Assembly: GCA_948467695.1 (NCBI GenBank)
Contig: CAOKFJ010000057.1
Span: 1 to 8,761 of the forward strand
Length of the DNA: 8,761 nt
DNA from: an uncultured Allobaculum sp.
Lineage (GTDB): Bacteria > Bacillota_I > Bacilli_A > Erysipelotrichales > Erysipelotrichaceae
Reading direction: 5' to 3'
Position 1 is the stretch's first letter; every line of letters starts with the position of its first letter. The position numbers were made by a program, and so were the translations under genes. Below are positions 5,756 through 8,761 of the stretch, one piece after another. The notes under the pieces were generated by a model. It was not told the origin of the DNA. It did no database searches and saw only the letters and a list, made by a program, of their open reading frames with translations.

Positions 5756-7105
5756 ATGGCTAAGAGAATTATCCAGGTTGAAGAACGGGTGCCGGGCAAG
5801 CTGCTTTTTCCGCTTTCCCTCCAGCATCTGTTCGCGATGTTCGGCGCGACAGTTCTCGTTCCGTTCATCTTCAATATGAACCCGGCGATTGTTCTGTTTA
5901 TGAACGGTGTCGGCACATTGCTTTATATTGCGATTACCAAAGGAAAAGCGCCTGCCTTCCTTGGCAGCTCGTTCGCATTCCTCGGCCCGGCTGGCATCGT
6001 TATTGCCAAATGGGGCTTCCCGTACGCGCTTGGCGGCTTTGTCGCTGTCGGCTTTCTGGGATGCATCGTCGCGCTGATTATTAAAAAATTCGGCACGAAA
6101 TGGATTGACGTTGTCCTTCCCCCGGCCGCAATGGGACCGGTTGTTGCTTTGATCGGACTGGAACTGGCAGGAAGCGCCGCAAACACAGCCGGCCTTCTGG
6201 GCGATGCCATTTCCATGAACAACGTCATCATTTTCGCGGTGACACTTGGCGTAGCCGTAATCGGCAACGTCTGCTTCCGCAAGTTCTTTGCGATTATCCC
6301 GATTCTGATTGCGGTTGTCGCCGGCTATGTGACAGCTCTCTGCCTTGGCGTGGTTGATTTTGCGCCGGTTCTTTCCGCAAGCTTCTTCCAGATGCCTAAC
6401 TTCCAACTGCCCAAGTTCTCAATGGGCGCGATCCTGACAATGCTTCCGGTACTGCTCGTTATCACTTCCGAGCATGTGGGCCACCAGATCGTAACCAGCC
6501 AGATCGTTGGACGCGACCTGATCAAGGATCCGGGTCTTGACCGCACAATTTTCGCGGACAACTTCTCGACCATGATCTCCGGTTTTGTCGGATCCGTTCC
6601 TACAACGACCTACGGCGAAATCATCGGCGTTATGGCGCTGACAGGCGTATATTCCGTATACGTTATCGGCGGAGCTGCTGTGCTCTCGATCCTCTGCGCC
6701 TTTATCGGACCGCTCTGCGCGTTGATTCAGTCGATTCCCTCCGCGGTTATCGGCGGTATTTCGTTCCTGCTTTACGGCATGATCGGCGTTTCGGGTCTGC
6801 GCATTCTCATTGATGAAAAAGTCGACTACTCCAATACCGTCAACATGATCCTGACTTCCGTAGTCTTTGTTGTCGGTCTGTCCGGCATCACCATTACCAT
6901 GGGCGATGTATCTCTTTCCGGAATGGTTCTTGCCGCAATGACCGGCATCTGCCTGTCTTTGCTGTTCTTCATTTTCGGCAAGCTCAACCTGCTCAATGAA
7001 AGCTCGAGAGAGCCGCTTGATGAAATGAAAGTCATGGAAGAAAACATCGAAGCCGAGCGCAAAGCCGGCACTGTGCACGAAACCAATTACGAGGAAATGC
7101 TCTAG
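5756..7105 (+). CDS. uraA: Uracil permease, NCS2 family (UraA/PyrP-like)
   Basis: This 449-residue inner-membrane nucleobase transporter is predicted to take up uracil by proton symport. Family blocks in order are PLSLQHLFAMFGATVLVPF (19-37), LGSSFAFLGPAG (69-80), DVVLPPAAMGPVVALIGLEL (118-137), ITSEHVGHQIVTSQIVGRDL (236-255), DNFSTMISGFVGSVPTTTYGE (268-288) and PSAVIGGISFLLYGMI (328-343). About 14 hydrophobic segments are expected. Glu239 corresponds to E. coli Glu241, and Gly287-Glu288 to Gly289-Glu290 at the uracil site. The usual TTYGENIGV reads TTYGEIIGV here, with Ile at 289. The tail (411-449) is acidic and charged, cytoplasmic by inference. The frame extends upstream to 5393, but that part crosses a terminator and has no family similarity. 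The ATG at 5756 has a strong Shine-Dalgarno. It is monocistronic, with terminators on both sides; xanthine or another base is a less likely substrate. Confidence 0.93.
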   Translation: MAKRIIQVEERVPGKLLFPLSLQHLFAMFGATVLVPFIFNMNPAIVLFMNGVGTLLYIAITKGKAPAFLGSSFAFLGPAGIVIAKWGFPYALGGFVAVGFLGCIVALIIKKFGTKWIDVVLPPAAMGPVVALIGLELAGSAANTAGLLGDAISMNNVIIFAVTLGVAVIGNVCFRKFFAIIPILIAVVAGYVTALCLGVVDFAPVLSASFFQMPNFQLPKFSMGAILTMLPVLLVITSEHVGHQIVTSQIVGRDLIKDPGLDRTIFADNFSTMISGFVGSVPTTTYGEIIGVMALTGVYSVYVIGGAAVLSILCAFIGPLCALIQSIPSAVIGGISFLLYGMIGVSGLRILIDEKVDYSNTVNMILTSVVFVVGLSGITITMGDVSLSGMVLAAMTGICLSLLFFIFGKLNLLNESSREPLDEMKVMEENIEAERKAGTVHETNYEEML

Positions 7106-7172
7106 TCCATTTCTTGTCCAGAACAGATTGCACTGTGAATGTCTTCATCGCAGGAAAAACTGAATTCTCACG

Positions 7173-7216
7173 AAGCTGCCGCCGCATACGCAAGAGTGCG
7201 CACGGCAGCTTTTTTC
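7173..7216 (+). terminator. Intrinsic terminator after the permease gene
   Basis: The arms AAGCTGCCG (7173-7181) and CGGCAGCTT (7203-7211) are perfectly complementary. An inner CGCAT/GTGCG stem lies between them. The 3' arm runs into a six-T tract. Confidence 0.9.
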
Positions 7217-7313
7217 ATTTTTCTGCCTGAACTGAATGTGCAACGGTGCAGGGGAGATGTCTCTTTTCGGTCATGATAGAAGAGCGTCCGGCAAAAAATG
7301 AAACAATACGAGT

Positions 7314-8636
7314 ATGAACAACCATGCAAAAATGATGATGACAGGCATGACGATGGAAGAGCGTTTTGAAACCGGCGCCGCGCTGGTGTTTCTTGTCGCC
7401 GGTATCGCGTGTCTGTGCTTTCCGGCGATCAGCGCTGAGGGTGTATTTCTGTTTGCGGCGGGACTTTCGAGCCTTTCCGCTCTCCTGCTTCTGTACGAGG
7501 GCTTTCGATACAGACGTCTGATGGATCTGCTTAAAGCGGCAGCAATTCTGATTCTTGCCGTTCTGTTCTGGAGCGTACGCGCCATTGGCGTCGAGATTGT
7601 CTGCCTGATTTTCGCGCTGTATCTGTTTGGAACAAGTCTCATTCTTCTTGTTGAAGGCTTGATGGATCTGAAAGAAAAATCCAGATCCGGATGGAGCTTT
7701 GTCGCTCTTGCCATTGTGTACGCTCTGCTTGGGGGCGGCGCGCTGTATCTGTACCATCATGATCCGACGCTTGCCGGCCGGTTTGCGGGCGCATATCTGA
7801 TGGTGCAGGCGCTGCAGATGATGGTGGAACTGTTTGTGTTCCGTCATCACAAAGGTTCGCGTTCCTGGTCCTTTCGCTACTGGAGTTCGCTGCCGGTATA
7901 TCTTGTCGCGATTGCGCCAAGTCTGCTTCTGCGAGTATTTGAACGCAGACCGAAAAACGCCGCGCTCTTTGATTCGCGCACGCCGAAAAACGATGAAACG
8001 GTGAATCTGCGGGTGTTTGTGCATTCGGGTCTTCATGGCGACCAGCAGTTCGGTCACATGACTTTTGCCTACAAGGGGATCATGTTTTCCTATGGCAACT
8101 ACGACAAATCGTCCGAAAAGCTGTTTCGCACGTTCGGTCCGGGCATTCTGTTTACCGTGCCCGCAGATATTTACGTCAACAACTGCTGTGTCTATGAAAA
8201 ATCCGAACTGTTCGAATATGGCCTTCATTTAAGCGAAGCGCAGGAAGAAAAGCTTGTATCGCTGCTGCACCAGATTTTCGCCTCGGCCTACCGCTGGTGC
8301 TGTCCGCTTTTTGAACAGATGCCTGATCCTGCACGCTTCAAAAAATTCGAAGACGACTATTCGTGCCGTCTGGCCTGGCGCACGGGAGCGAAGTTTTACA
8401 AGTTCCATACAGGCGTGTGGAAAACGTACTGGGTATTTGGACGCAACTGCTCGCTGTTCGCTTCCGAACTGCTGCATCAGATCGATGATCAGATTCACAT
8501 ACCGCGCGGCATCAACACACCGGGCGAATATTTCGAGTACTTCAGCGAGGCGTATCAGGATCCCGAGAGCAATGTCATCACACAGTCCTGGCATTCCGCA
8601 ACCCATCCCGAAACGCTCTTTCCCGCAGCACTGTAA
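7314..8636 (+). CDS. HdeD/DUF308-like membrane domain fused to a permuted papain-like (DUF4105-like) domain
   Basis: The 440-residue protein has two parts. Residues about 18-207 form six or seven hydrophobic segments (near 20-36, 41-60, 72-88, 92-113, 126-146, 155-174, 192-207). They are arranged as short paired helices with basic RYRR/RHHK turns, like HdeD/DUF308 proteins. Residues 231-440 are soluble. LRVFVHSGLHGDQQFGHMTFAY (232-253), MFSYGNYD (257-264) and VFGRNCSLFASELL (374-387) match the order His, then Asn-Cys, of permuted papain-like proteins such as DUF4105. His248 and Cys379 are candidate catalytic residues. A hydrolase or acyltransferase acting at the membrane is possible but unproven. 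The start is uncertain: ATG at 7314 has no good Shine-Dalgarno, whereas ACAGG upstream of the ATG at 7353 (MEERFETG) is slightly better. It stands alone after a terminator, and no terminator is obvious downstream. Confidence 0.78.
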   Translation: MNNHAKMMMTGMTMEERFETGAALVFLVAGIACLCFPAISAEGVFLFAAGLSSLSALLLLYEGFRYRRLMDLLKAAAILILAVLFWSVRAIGVEIVCLIFALYLFGTSLILLVEGLMDLKEKSRSGWSFVALAIVYALLGGGALYLYHHDPTLAGRFAGAYLMVQALQMMVELFVFRHHKGSRSWSFRYWSSLPVYLVAIAPSLLLRVFERRPKNAALFDSRTPKNDETVNLRVFVHSGLHGDQQFGHMTFAYKGIMFSYGNYDKSSEKLFRTFGPGILFTVPADIYVNNCCVYEKSELFEYGLHLSEAQEEKLVSLLHQIFASAYRWCCPLFEQMPDPARFKKFEDDYSCRLAWRTGAKFYKFHTGVWKTYWVFGRNCSLFASELLHQIDDQIHIPRGINTPGEYFEYFSEAYQDPESNVITQSWHSATHPETLFPAAL

Positions 8637-8714
8637 TTCAAAAACGCATATAAACAGTTGGTAAAAATCGCGAAAAACGCGACATCACCTTTGAAGAACC
8701 TGTCCGACCCCATT

Positions 8715-8761
8715 GAGGAGGCAGACTTGCTTCACGCACACTGCTGTACGTTTACTCGCTA
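8715..8761 (+). CDS. Possible start of a further gene (partial)
   Basis: GAGGAGG (8715-8721) is followed after 5 nt by TTG (8727), opening a frame of 11 codons to the window edge without a stop (LHAHCCTFTR after the start). A strong ribosome-binding site is the only support; the encoded residues are too few to judge. The preceding 78 nt hold only a small TCGCG/CGCGA hairpin at 8668-8682 without a T-run. Confidence 0.25.

Noticed and set aside
5747..7078. Long minus-strand frames (219 codons each) opposite the permease
   Set aside because: They are low-complexity antisense shadows of a biased coding sequence.
7215..8228. 337-codon minus-strand frame
   Set aside because: It is antisense to the membrane/papain-like gene, rich in Lys, Arg, Gln and His in a pattern typical of shadow frames, and has no family motif.
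1..8761. CRISPR array, tRNA or rRNA genes, insertion-sequence ends
   Set aside because: I saw no regularly spaced repeats, no cloverleaf with a T-loop sequence, and no transposase or terminal inverted repeats.

Overview
The window comes from the chromosome of an anaerobic or facultative bacterium of roughly 50% G+C. Its gene content suggests a Firmicute, perhaps an Erysipelotrichia- or Clostridia-like gut organism: a class III (oxygen-sensitive) ribonucleotide reductase, an XRE-S24 SOS-type repressor beside a Y-family polymerase, and a UraA/PyrP-type uracil permease. That placement is inference from protein style only.

Left third (1-2601, minus strand): nrdD, the anaerobic ribonucleoside-triphosphate reductase, runs off the left edge. 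The gene is split. The ATP-cone exon (2202-2474) and the catalytic-domain exon (1-1356) are separated by about 845 nt of non-coding sequence. That insert ends in an unmistakable group II intron domain V hairpin, domain VI and the 3' end TTACCTATCGCTAT. It encodes no reverse transcriptase. The two visible exons do not join cleanly: about 25-30 residues of the conserved linker are missing and the joined frame reaches a stop. The catalytic exon is nevertheless perfectly open. A deletion between exon and intron copies of GTGCGCAAG would explain this.

Centre (2602-5477): a 370-nt non-coding stretch, then a divergent DNA-damage module. An autocleavable XRE-HTH/S24 repressor lies on the minus strand with a strong terminator. 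A DinB-type polymerase and a small translationally coupled protein lie on the plus strand and end in a 16-bp inverted-repeat terminator. The repressor and polymerase genes both have a TATACT -10 box exactly 6 nt before the ATG, so both mRNAs appear leaderless. The repressor probably controls both from the shared 133-nt spacer.

Right third (5478-8761, plus strand): a monocistronic uracil/xanthine-type permease with a roughly 275-nt leader holding a 12-nt direct repeat around a possible -10 box, followed by a clear terminator. Next is a 440-residue protein that joins a multi-helix HdeD/DUF308-like membrane domain to a cytosolic or extracytosolic permuted papain-like (DUF4105-like) domain with a candidate His/Cys pair. 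A good Shine-Dalgarno followed by TTG at the right edge may start another gene.
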